From positions 407 through 5,453 of the forward strand of contig DHNF01000085.1 of NCBI GenBank assembly GCA_002409375.1: a DNA stretch of 5,047 nucleotides, given 5' to 3'. The notes below the pieces were generated by a model. It made no database searches. It was not told where the DNA came from and saw nothing but the letters and a program-made list of their open reading frames with translations. The stretch is from Ruminococcaceae bacterium UBA5423 (GTDB taxonomy: Bacteria; Bacillota; Clostridia; Oscillospirales; Acutalibacteraceae). Made by a program: the position numbers and the translations under genes. This document shows, piece by piece, positions 1 through 5,047 of the stretch (the stretch's first letter is position 1; every line of letters starts with the position of its first letter).

Positions 1-1279
1 CTTCCATAACACCGCCGGTCGAACCAAATATGACAGCCGCACCCGTATCGTCCGACAATGGGTTGTCAAACTGCTCGTCAGGCAGGTTTGCAAAATCAAT
101 TCCGGCACGCTCAATCATACGACCGAGTTCACGAGTTGTCAGTGCAATATCGACATCAGCGACACCGGCAGCACTTTGATCATCACGCCCAATTTCAAAC
201 TTCTTGGCCGTACACGGCATAATCGATACAACCACAATATCGTTTGGATCGATTTTATTCTTCTGGGCATAGTATGTCTTTATAACTGAGCCTACCATCT
301 GTTGCGGCGACTTGCAGGACGAAAGATGCCCCAAAAGCTCAGGATAATAATACTCCGCAAACTTTACCCATCCGGGAGAACATGAGGTAATCATTGGCAG
401 AACACCGCCGTTTTTAACTCTGCCTATAAATTCGGTTGCTTCTTCAACTATTGTCAAATCGGCTCCGAAGTCGGTGTCAAAAACCTTGTCAAACCCGAGC
501 CTGCGCAACGCAGCGACCATTTTGCCCTCAACATTTGTGCCAATGGGCATGTCAAAGCATTCACCAAGCGTCGCTCTGATCGAAGGGGCTGTCTGCACAA
601 CAACATGCTTGGACGGGTCGGCAATAACCTCCCAAACCTTATCAGTGTCATCTTTCTCCCTGAGTGCACCGGTCGGGCAAACAACTGTGCATTGCCCGCA
701 GGAAACACAAGGCACATCATCAAGCTGCTTTTCGAACGGTGTTCCGATATGAGTATCAATTCCGCGGTCATTTGCACCTATAACAGACACAAATTGCTTT
801 TGACATGCGGCAACACAGCGTCGGCACAGAATGCATTTATTGTTGTCTCTTACAAGATGGGGAGCCGACAAGTCCAGTTCATATTCCGGCTTAAAACCTT
901 CATATGCGGCAGAGTCCTCAACACCATAATCACGGCAAAGTTTTTGAAGCTCGCAGTCTTGAGAACGAATACAGGACAGGCATTTCTTATCATGCGTCGA
1001 TAAGACAAGCTCTAAATTGGTCTTGCGCGCTTTTTGCACTTTTGGTGTGTTGGTCTTGATTTCCATGCCCTCGGTCACAGGATAAACGCAAGCGGTAACA
1101 AGCCCGCGTGCACCGGTGGCTTCAACAACGCAAATGCGACAAGCGCCGATTTCGTTGATTTCCTTAAGATAGCACAGCGTCGGTATATCGACACCGGCCT
1201 CGCGGGCGGCTTCCAGAATGGTTGCGCCCTTGGGCACGCTGACAGCGATTCCATTTATTTTGCAATTTATCATTTCCAT
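1..1279 (-). CDS. hydA: [FeFe]-hydrogenase catalytic subunit HydA (HndD-like), C-terminus outside window
   Basis: Catalytic subunit that reduces protons to H2 or oxidises H2, in the cytoplasm as part of HydABC. I translated 426 residues. Seen: N-terminal [2Fe-2S] domain with C36, C47, C50 and C64; His-Cys [4Fe-4S] site with H96, C100, C103 and C109; two-cluster ferredoxin domain with C149/C152/C155/C159 and C191/C194/C197/C201; then the H-cluster domain with L1 TSCSPGW (298-304) and L2 MPCTAKKFE (354-362). L3 and about 150 residues are off the edge. Numbering runs one ahead of Clostridium pasteurianus CpI, so its proton path is conserved as E280, E283, C300 and S320. The cluster-ligand position, CpI C300, is Ser301. 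ATG at 1277-1279 is preferred over the in-frame ATG at 1271-1273 because AAAGGAG lies nine bases upstream of it. The gene starts 17 bases after hydB. No frameshift is seen. Confidence 0.97.
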   Translation of the reverse strand, partial: MEMINCKINGIAVSVPKGATILEAAREAGVDIPTLCYLKEINEIGACRICVVEATGARGLVTACVYPVTEGMEIKTNTPKVQKARKTNLELVLSTHDKKCLSCIRSQDCELQKLCRDYGVEDSAAYEGFKPEYELDLSAPHLVRDNNKCILCRRCVAACQKQFVSVIGANDRGIDTHIGTPFEKQLDDVPCVSCGQCTVVCPTGALREKDDTDKVWEVIADPSKHVVVQTAPSIRATLGECFDMPIGTNVEGKMVAALRRLGFDKVFDTDFGADLTIVEEATEFIGRVKNGGVLPMITSCSPGWVKFAEYYYPELLGHLSSCKSPQQMVGSVIKTYYAQKNKIDPNDIVVVSIMPCTAKKFEIGRDDQSAAGVADVDIALTTRELGRMIERAGIDFANLPDEQFDNPLSDDTGAAVIFGSTGGVME

Positions 1280-1288
1280 TTCAGCGTA

Positions 1289-1295
1289 CTCCTTT
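1289..1295 (-). promoter_or_regulatory. Ribosome binding site of hydA
   Basis: AAAGGAG on the minus strand, nine bases before the ATG at 1279. It decides the start: the second in-frame ATG, two codons later, would be 15 bases away. It lies in the 17-base gap after the hydB stop and overlaps none of the hydB codons. Confidence 0.85.
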
Positions 1296-1296
1296 C

Positions 1297-3084
1297 TTAT
1301 TGTTTAACAATGGCGCCGAATTTGCATTTTTCCATACAGGCGCCGCATTTAATGCATTTTGAATCGTCAATTATGTGCGGTTGTTTTACGCTGCCCGAAA
1401 TAGCTCCGACCGGACATACGCGAGCACACGCCGTACAACCTTTGCATTTGTCTGCAATAATTACATAACTCAACAGCGACTTGCAAACGCCCGCAGGACA
1501 TTTTTTGTCTTTTACGTGGGCTATGTATTCATCACGGAAGAAACGGAGCGTTGACAGCACTGGGTTTGGTGCAGTTTGTCCCAAACCACAAAGCGAATTT
1601 TCCTTAATGAAATAACAAAGCTCTTCCAACTCGTCAATATCATGCATCGTGCCGTTGCCACTTGTAATTTTCTCAAGCTTTTCAAGCAGGCGTTTGGTAC
1701 CCACACGGCATGGCGTACATTTACCGCACGATTCATCAACCGTAAATTCGAGGAAGAACTTTGCAATGTCTACCATACAGGTGTCCTCGTCCATTACAAT
1801 CAGTCCGCCCGAACCCATCATGCACCCAATTTTAATCAGGTTATCATAATCAATTTCGGTATCAATCAGCTCGGCCGGTATGCATCCGCCCGAAGGACCT
1901 CCGGTTTGAGCAGCCTTAAACTTTTTGCCACCCGGAATTCCGCCGCCGATTTCCTCAACAATTTCGCGCAGTGTTGTACCCATCGGTATTTCCACAAGAC
2001 CGGTATGCTTGATTTTGCCGCCCAATGCAAACACTTTTGTGCCCTTGGACTTTTCGGTGCCCATAGAGGAAAACCATTCGGCACCGCGCAGAATAATCTG
2101 AGGTATGTTTGCAAGGGTCTCAACATTATTTTCAACCGTAGGCATACCGAACAAGCCTTTGACCGCAGGATATGGCGGGCGTGGACGCGGCTCGCCTCGA
2201 TTGCCCTCAATTGATGTCATCAGTGCAGTTTCCTCACCGCATACAAAAGCTCCTGCACCAAGGCGAATTTCCATATCAAAGTCAAAGCCGGAACCAAGTA
2301 TGTTCTTACCCAAAAGACCATGATCACGCGCTTTATCAATTGCAATCTGCAAACGCTTAACAGCAATCGGATATTCGGCACGGACATAGACAAAGCCCTT
2401 TGTCGCACCTATTGCATAACCGGCAATTGCCATGGACTCAACAATAGCGTGGGGGTCACCCTCAAGCACAGAACGATCCATAAACGCGCCGGGGTCGCCC
2501 TCGTCGGCATTACAGACAACATATTTTTGCGGTGCCTTGTTTGGGGCAGTTAATGCCCATTTACGGCCGGTCGGAAAACCGCCGCCGCCCCGTCCGCGAA
2601 GTCCGGAATCGGTAACAATCTTAATTACCTGCTCGGGCGTGTATTCGGTAAGGCACTTTGCCAAAGCCATGTATCCGTCATATGCAATATATTCTTCTAT
2701 TGATTCCGGATCTATAACGCCGCAGTTGCGAAGCGCAACGCGAACCTGTTTTTTATAAAAATCGGTTTCGTTAAGGGACTTAATTTCATCCTTGTCAACC
2801 GTTTCATCATATAAAAGACGGGTGACAATGCGTCCCTTAAGAAGATGCTCTGACACGATCTCGGGTATATCCTCAACCTTGACCATCGAATAAAAGCATC
2901 CCTCAGGATAAACTATCATAACAGGACCAAGGGCACAAAGTCCAAAACAACCGGTTTGTACAACCTGGACCTCGTCAGTCAGTCCCTGCTTATTTATTTC
3001 CTTTTCCAAAGCCTCAATTATCTTAAGGCTGTTTGATGATGTGCAGCCTGTACCGCCGCAAACCAGTACATGAGAACGAACCAT
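1297..3084 (-). CDS. hydB: NAD(H)-binding flavoprotein subunit HydB (NuoF/HndC-like)
   Basis: Subunit that binds FMN and NAD(H), the proposed bifurcation site in HydABC complexes. The 595 residues are a full-length HydB. Seen in order: N-terminal thioredoxin-like [2Fe-2S] domain with C9, C14, C46 and C50; a NuoF core with the glycine-rich stretch GLRGRGGGGFPTGRKW (161-176), NADEGDPGAF (192-201) and GAGAFVCGEETAL (276-288) for FMN and NADH; the SLBB-like region; a [4Fe-4S] site ESCGKCTPC plus C499 (C453, C456, C459, C499); and a C-terminal two-cluster ferredoxin domain (C547/C550/C553/C557 and C577/C580/C583/C587). An extra pair, C529 and C534, sits at the hinge before that domain. Start ATG follows GGGAGG with ten bases between. 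The gene lies 18 bases after hydD and 17 before hydA. The C-terminal ferredoxin domain separates it from plain complex I NuoF. Confidence 0.97.
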   Translation of the reverse strand: MVRSHVLVCGGTGCTSSNSLKIIEALEKEINKQGLTDEVQVVQTGCFGLCALGPVMIVYPEGCFYSMVKVEDIPEIVSEHLLKGRIVTRLLYDETVDKDEIKSLNETDFYKKQVRVALRNCGVIDPESIEEYIAYDGYMALAKCLTEYTPEQVIKIVTDSGLRGRGGGGFPTGRKWALTAPNKAPQKYVVCNADEGDPGAFMDRSVLEGDPHAIVESMAIAGYAIGATKGFVYVRAEYPIAVKRLQIAIDKARDHGLLGKNILGSGFDFDMEIRLGAGAFVCGEETALMTSIEGNRGEPRPRPPYPAVKGLFGMPTVENNVETLANIPQIILRGAEWFSSMGTEKSKGTKVFALGGKIKHTGLVEIPMGTTLREIVEEIGGGIPGGKKFKAAQTGGPSGGCIPAELIDTEIDYDNLIKIGCMMGSGGLIVMDEDTCMVDIAKFFLEFTVDESCGKCTPCRVGTKRLLEKLEKITSGNGTMHDIDELEELCYFIKENSLCGLGQTAPNPVLSTLRFFRDEYIAHVKDKKCPAGVCKSLLSYVIIADKCKGCTACARVCPVGAISGSVKQPHIIDDSKCIKCGACMEKCKFGAIVKQ

Positions 3085-3102
3085 CGAATATCTGCCTCCC
3101 GC

Positions 3103-3474
3103 CTATTTCATTATGTGTCCGATTGTGTATTCCATCACCGGGTTGCCGTTAACAATATGGTCGACCACTATACGAGCGACCTTGTCGGGCGTAATCTTTG
3201 CATATGTAACCTTTTCGTGGCCGGGCACAAGCACCTCGACAATGGGCTCGAACTGGCACATTCCAATGCACCCTGTTTGACTTACCACGACATTATTAAG
3301 ACGGCGTTTTGCCACCTCTTGGGAAAATGCATTTAATACCGGGCGTGCGCCCGCTGCAATACCGCATGTTGCCATACCGACAACAACACGGATAGATTCG
3401 CTGTTATCCTCGCGAATATTCATTTTTTCACGGGCTTTATCCCGAATGGCTTCAAGCTCCGCCAATGTTTTCAC
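3103..3474 (-). CDS. hydD: Small thioredoxin-like (2Fe-2S) ferredoxin-domain subunit HydD (HndB-like)
   Basis: A 123-residue protein of the HndB/HydD type: a charged N-terminal helix (about 1-25), then a thioredoxin-like ferredoxin fold with GMATCGIAAGARPVL (33-47) and TGCIGMCQFEPIVEV (67-81). These resemble the CX4C...CX3C site of NuoE-like domains, but only C37, C69 and C73 are present; the other N-terminal cysteine is replaced in the TCGIAAGA segment. Whether it holds a cluster is therefore open. In A. woodii the matching small protein is, as I recall, a complex subunit, whereas Thermotoga maritima HydABC manages without it. The start is GTG at 3472-3474, chosen because a near-perfect AGGAGGT sits at the right distance. 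It lies 31 bases after the ATPase gene and 18 before hydB. Confidence 0.9.
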   Translation of the reverse strand: MKTLAELEAIRDKAREKMNIREDNSESIRVVVGMATCGIAAGARPVLNAFSQEVAKRRLNNVVVSQTGCIGMCQFEPIVEVLVPGHEKVTYAKITPDKVARIVVDHIVNGNPVMEYTIGHIMK

Positions 3475-3481
3475 TATAGTT

Positions 3482-3488
3482 ACCTCCT
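3482..3488 (-). promoter_or_regulatory. Strong ribosome binding site supporting the GTG start of hydD
   Basis: AGGAGGT on the minus strand, seven bases before the GTG at 3474. No ATG occurs between it and the conserved fold, so it fixes GTG as the start. A strong site with a weaker start codon may set the HydD dose relative to its neighbours (inference). Confidence 0.85.
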
Positions 3489-3505
3489 ATAATTTAATCC
3501 GGCAC

Positions 3506-4051
3506 CTATTGTCCGGCAAGCTGAACTTCATGTTCCTTTAAATAGCTTTCGATCCAAGCCGAAACATCGGGATCGTCAAGCGGCACATCTCCAAGAATTT
3601 CTTTAAATTTGTGTGTATCAACAACATAAGAACGACTGTCCAAAACCCGTTTATAACAAAAATTTATGTCGGGATTTGCCCTTATCAGTACCATTAAGGT
3701 GGACACCACATCTCCAAGGGGCAGGCAGTCAATATGTGAACGAACAAATTCTGCCGTAATTGTTGTACCCTTGCCAGGCTTTGACACTATTCCAACTTTA
3801 CCGCCGGTTTGCTCGGCTGCCATACGCAAAAACGGTATTCCCAAACCAACTTTGCGTGTCGTTCTCGTTGTATAAAATGGGTCGGCCACCTGGTTTTTTT
3901 GTGTCTGATTCATGCCACTGCCGTTGTCGGCAATTTTGATTGTCAGTTTGTCGCAATTTGTATCCTCGACAACCGAAATTTCAATCTCACAAGCACCGGC
4001 GACAAGAGAATTCTGCACTATATCGAGAATATATAATGAAAGCTCTCTCAT
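3506..4051 (-). CDS. hydE: Stand-alone GHKL/HATPase_c ATP-binding protein of the hydrogenase operon
   Basis: A 181-residue soluble protein with a histidine-kinase-type ATP-binding domain and nothing else of a kinase. Seen: N box DIVQNSLVAGA (10-20) with N14, G1 box DNGSGM (42-47), a GLGIPFL G2-like box (69-75) and GKGTTI (93-98). There is no phospho-acceptor histidine domain, sensor domain or membrane segment. Residues 104-181 form a C-terminal extension that I know only from proteins at this operon position. It corresponds to A. woodii HydE, which to my recollection is not part of the purified complex. The symbol clashes with the H-cluster maturase HydE, which is an unrelated radical-SAM protein. 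Its start overlaps the hydC stop as ATGA, and the only purine-rich stretch (AAGG) is one base before ATG, so translational coupling to hydC is likely. Possible roles are an anti-sigma-like switch or an assembly ATPase; both are guesses. Confidence 0.9.
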   Translation of the reverse strand: MRELSLYILDIVQNSLVAGACEIEISVVEDTNCDKLTIKIADNGSGMNQTQKNQVADPFYTTRTTRKVGLGIPFLRMAAEQTGGKVGIVSKPGKGTTITAEFVRSHIDCLPLGDVVSTLMVLIRANPDINFCYKRVLDSRSYVVDTHKFKEILGDVPLDDPDVSAWIESYLKEHEVQLAGQ

Positions 4052-4551
4052 GCCTTATTGGCATATTTTGCAAGAATATCGTCCACATCATCCGGTGTAA
4101 GGCGCCCGTAAACATCTTCGTTTACTGTCATTACAGGTGCAAGGCCACAGGCACCAATACAACGGCAGGAAGTAATCGAAAACTTGCCATCCTCTGTGCA
4201 TTCATCGGCGCCGATTCCAAGCTTTTGGCTTATTCTTTCAAAGATTTCACCCGCACCCTTTACATAACAAGCAGTGCCCATGCATACCGATATGTCATAA
4301 TCTCCCTTGGGAGACAGTGAAAATTGAGAATAAAATGTTGCAATCCCGTACACTTTTTCAAGCGGCACATTCATGCCGTCGGCAATCATCTGCTGTACTT
4401 CGAAAGGAAGATAGCCATAAATGTCCTGAGCCTCCTGCATAACCATCATCAACCTGCTTTGATCGTCACAGTATTTATCGATAACCCCCTTAAGCTTTTG
4501 TTCCTGCTCAGCCGTTCCCTTAAAAGGAATTTTGCTGATTTTCTTTTGCAT
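4048..4551 (-). CDS. hydC: [2Fe-2S] subunit HydC (NuoE/HndA-like)
   Basis: A 167-residue NuoE-family subunit, of normal length for the family. An N-terminal helical bundle (about 14-80, with the typical GYLPFEVQQMIADGMNVPLE and the YGIATFYSQF segment) precedes a thioredoxin-like [2Fe-2S] domain with C90 and C95 (CMGTAC) and C131 and C135 (RCIGACGLAP). An additional cysteine, C129, lies two residues before the third ligand. In HydABC complexes this subunit docks on HydB, next to the FMN site, and carries or gates electrons. It is the first gene of the operon, with ATG at 4549-4551 behind AAGGAGGA, and its stop overlaps the next start by four bases. An upstream ATG at the ribosome binding site runs straight into TAG and is not used. 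Confidence 0.96.
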   Translation of the reverse strand: MQKKISKIPFKGTAEQEQKLKGVIDKYCDDQSRLMMVMQEAQDIYGYLPFEVQQMIADGMNVPLEKVYGIATFYSQFSLSPKGDYDISVCMGTACYVKGAGEIFERISQKLGIGADECTEDGKFSITSCRCIGACGLAPVMTVNEDVYGRLTPDDVDDILAKYANKA

Positions 4552-4560
4552 ACTACATTT

Positions 4561-4568
4561 TCCTCCTT
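4561..4568 (-). promoter_or_regulatory. Ribosome binding site of hydC
   Basis: AAGGAGGA on the minus strand, nine bases before the hydC ATG. It is the strongest such site before the first gene and close to the full anti-16S complement. Confidence 0.85.
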
Positions 4569-4611
4569 AACAGGCAACTTATTTACAAAATACTTGAGCT
4601 AACTAAAGAGT

Positions 4612-4629
4612 TTGTTAGAATTTTAACAA
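4612..4629 (-). promoter_or_regulatory. Probable Rex operator
   Basis: The minus strand reads TTGTTAAAATTCTAACAA, differing in one base from the Rex consensus TTGTTAA-N4-TTAACAA known in Clostridia and other Gram-positives. Rex is a repressor released by NADH, and hydrogenase and fermentation genes are typical targets. The site ends 60 bases before the hydC start and lies about 130-145 bases downstream of the predicted transcription start. It would therefore act as a roadblock, or on a closer promoter I did not find; a TAAAAT inside it could be a -10 box but has no good -35 box. Confidence 0.75.
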
Positions 4630-4646
4630 TCATAGTCTGTTTAAAA

Positions 4647-4696
4647 CTGCGTTTTATAATGCATTTAGTCGAAATATGTGACCGCATCAAACGCAG
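4647..4696 (-). other. Compound stem-loop in the hydC leader
   Basis: A 50-base dyad. On the minus strand CTGCGTTT (4696-4689) pairs perfectly with AAACGCAG (4654-4647). Directly inside, GATGC (4688-4684) pairs with GCATT (4662-4658) with one G-U pair. Further in, GGTC (4683-4680) pairs with GACT (4671-4668), again with one G-U pair, around a nine-base loop. That makes about 17 pairs, interrupted by three bases (ATA) and four bases (AAAT) on one side. The outer stem is followed by TTTT, then AAAC, so it is at most a weak terminator. An attenuator, RNA-stability element or protein site are options; I recognise no known riboswitch class. Confidence 0.5.
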
Positions 4697-4763
4697 ATAT
4701 ATGTTGAAATTGTATTAAATTGGTAATGATTTTCACAGCAATACATATGATTGTTTCATAAAC

Positions 4764-4792
4764 ATTTTAACATTTTGATATTTGGGCGTCAA
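4764..4792 (-). promoter_or_regulatory. Predicted sigma-A-type promoter of the hyd operon
   Basis: The minus strand carries TTGACG (4792-4787), a 17-base spacer and TAAAAT (4769-4764), each hexamer one base from consensus. This is the best match I found between the upstream gene and hydC. The expected transcription start is near 4757, giving a leader of about 206 bases. The weaker Rex-like site lies eight bases upstream of the -35 box. Confidence 0.65.
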
Positions 4793-4800
4793 TCACTATT

Positions 4801-4818
4801 TAGATAAAATTTTAACAA
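4801..4818 (-). promoter_or_regulatory. Weak second Rex-like site upstream of the -35 box
   Basis: The minus strand reads TTGTTAA-AATT-TTATCTA: one perfect Rex half-site, and a second half with two mismatches. The spacer is the same AATT as in the better site downstream. Its place next to the promoter makes binding plausible, but AT-rich DNA gives such matches by chance. Confidence 0.35.
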
Positions 4819-4881
4819 ACTTTAATGCACAAAGATTAAATCAAGTGTATGAATTGCTGTAATGCCACCATATCCATTTTA

Positions 4882-5047
4882 TTATTCTTGCTCATCAAGC
4901 GTTAGGCTGTATGATGGTAAGAATTCCTTTAAAAAACAGTCAGCCGCCGGCAAACCTATATCACAAACGGCCTTTTGTGTGGAGCGAAGTGCCTTGTCAA
5001 ATTCGTGATTGCCTTGGTTGCGTTCTTCAATACATTTAATTAGTGCT
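4882..5047 (-). CDS. 3' end of an unrecognised protein gene (partial)
   Basis: An open frame enters from the window's right edge and runs 54 codons to TAA at 4884-4882. The visible C-terminus starts ALIKCIEERNQGNHEF and ends in SYSLTLDEQE. It looks soluble and mixed in charge, with two cysteines (C28 and C37 of the visible part) and helix-like spacing of hydrophobic residues; no motif was recognised. Base composition matches the hyd genes rather than the AT-rich spacer, and the frame ends exactly where the AT-rich DNA begins, which supports real coding. It is on the same strand as the operon, but 330 bases and a promoter separate them, so shared function cannot be assumed. Confidence 0.6.
   Translation of the reverse strand, partial: ALIKCIEERNQGNHEFDKALRSTQKAVCDIGLPAADCFLKEFLPSYSLTLDEQE

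Larger units (their letters stand above)
4735..4860. repeat. Imperfect 13-bp inverted repeat flanking the promoter
   Basis: ACAGCAATACATA at 4735-4747 and TATGAATTGCTGT at 4848-4860 are reverse complements except for one base. They bracket the predicted promoter and the weaker Rex-like site. It may be a chance pairing in AT-rich DNA, though the eight-base core ACAGCAAT is exact. Confidence 0.35.
4552..4881 (-). other. AT-rich control region and 5' leader of the hyd operon
   Basis: This 330-base non-coding stretch lies between the unrecognised upstream gene and hydC. It is clearly richer in A and T than the genes around it. It holds a predicted promoter, two Rex-like sites, a compound stem-loop and the hydC ribosome binding site, listed separately. 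Short ATG frames inside it lack ribosome binding sites. I found no strong stem followed by a T-run after the upstream stop, so read-through from that gene is possible. Confidence 0.8.

Noticed and set aside
1576..2214. Long plus-strand open frame opposite hydB (and similar ones around 605-1003, 1034-1468 and 3940-4320)
   Set aside because: It lies antisense to hydB, which is unmistakable from its motifs. The plus-strand product has no recognisable domain and no ribosome binding site was seen; it reflects the codon bias of the opposite strand.
3498..3518. Direct repeat TCCGGCA twice, 14 bases apart, at the ATPase gene end
   Set aside because: Seven bases only, partly within coding sequence, and no repeat elsewhere in the window; likely chance.
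1297..4551. Respiratory complex I (nuoE/nuoF) genes
   Set aside because: The two-cluster ferredoxin C-terminus of the NuoF-like protein, its N-terminal [2Fe-2S] domain, the ATPase and HndB-like genes and the adjoining H-cluster subunit mark a soluble hydrogenase.
4640..4696. Intrinsic terminator before hydC
   Set aside because: The stem is interrupted and only four T residues follow it before AAAC, too few for an efficient terminator. It is kept only as a structured element.
4733..4765. Short leader-peptide frame on the minus strand (MFMKQSYVLL) just at the predicted transcript start
   Set aside because: Its first ATG overlaps the -10 box, no Shine-Dalgarno sequence precedes either ATG, and its residues suggest no attenuation function.
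1..5047. Mobile element, CRISPR array, tRNA or rRNA
   Set aside because: Outside the control region almost all DNA is accounted for by the hyd genes; no repeat-spacer pattern, transposase, terminal repeats or tRNA-like cloverleaf was seen.

Overview
The window holds most of one operon, read entirely on the minus strand, encoding a multimeric NAD(H)-linked [FeFe]-hydrogenase of the electron-bifurcating HydABC type. In transcription order (high to low coordinate) the genes are hydC (NuoE/HndA-like), a small stand-alone GHKL ATPase (called hydE in Acetobacterium woodii; not the maturase HydE), hydD (small thioredoxin-like ferredoxin, HndB-like), hydB (NuoF-like flavoprotein) and hydA (catalytic H-cluster subunit, cut off by the window start after 426 residues). 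This order matches, as I recall it, the A. woodii hydCEDBA cluster. Strong Shine-Dalgarno sequences, the gene order and a probable Rex operator point to an anaerobic Firmicute of the class Clostridia; the species cannot be told.

Layout. 1-1279: 5' part of hydA. 1297-3084: hydB. 3103-3474: hydD with a GTG start. 3506-4051: the ATPase gene. 4048-4551: hydC, overlapping the ATPase gene by four bases. Gaps inside the operon are only 17-31 bases, so a single transcript is likely. 4552-4881: an AT-rich 330-base control region. 4882-5047: the 3' end of an unrecognised gene on the same strand.

Control region. A good sigma-A-type promoter (TTGACG, 17 bases, TAAAAT) at 4764-4792 would give a leader of about 206 bases. 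In that leader are an 18-bp near-palindrome with one mismatch to the Rex operator consensus and a 50-base compound stem-loop. A weaker Rex-like site lies just upstream of the -35 box.

How the parts work together (family knowledge). HydA makes H2 at its H-cluster and carries a chain of Fe-S clusters. HydB binds FMN and NAD(H), and HydC supplies a [2Fe-2S] domain. The complex couples H2 to both NAD+ and ferredoxin. Rex senses NADH/NAD+, so control by Rex would tie hydrogenase synthesis to the redox state its product serves. The system is of a known kind. The main oddities are the HydA L1 motif TSCSPGW in place of TSCCPGW, a HydD with only three cysteines, and the unexplained structured leader.
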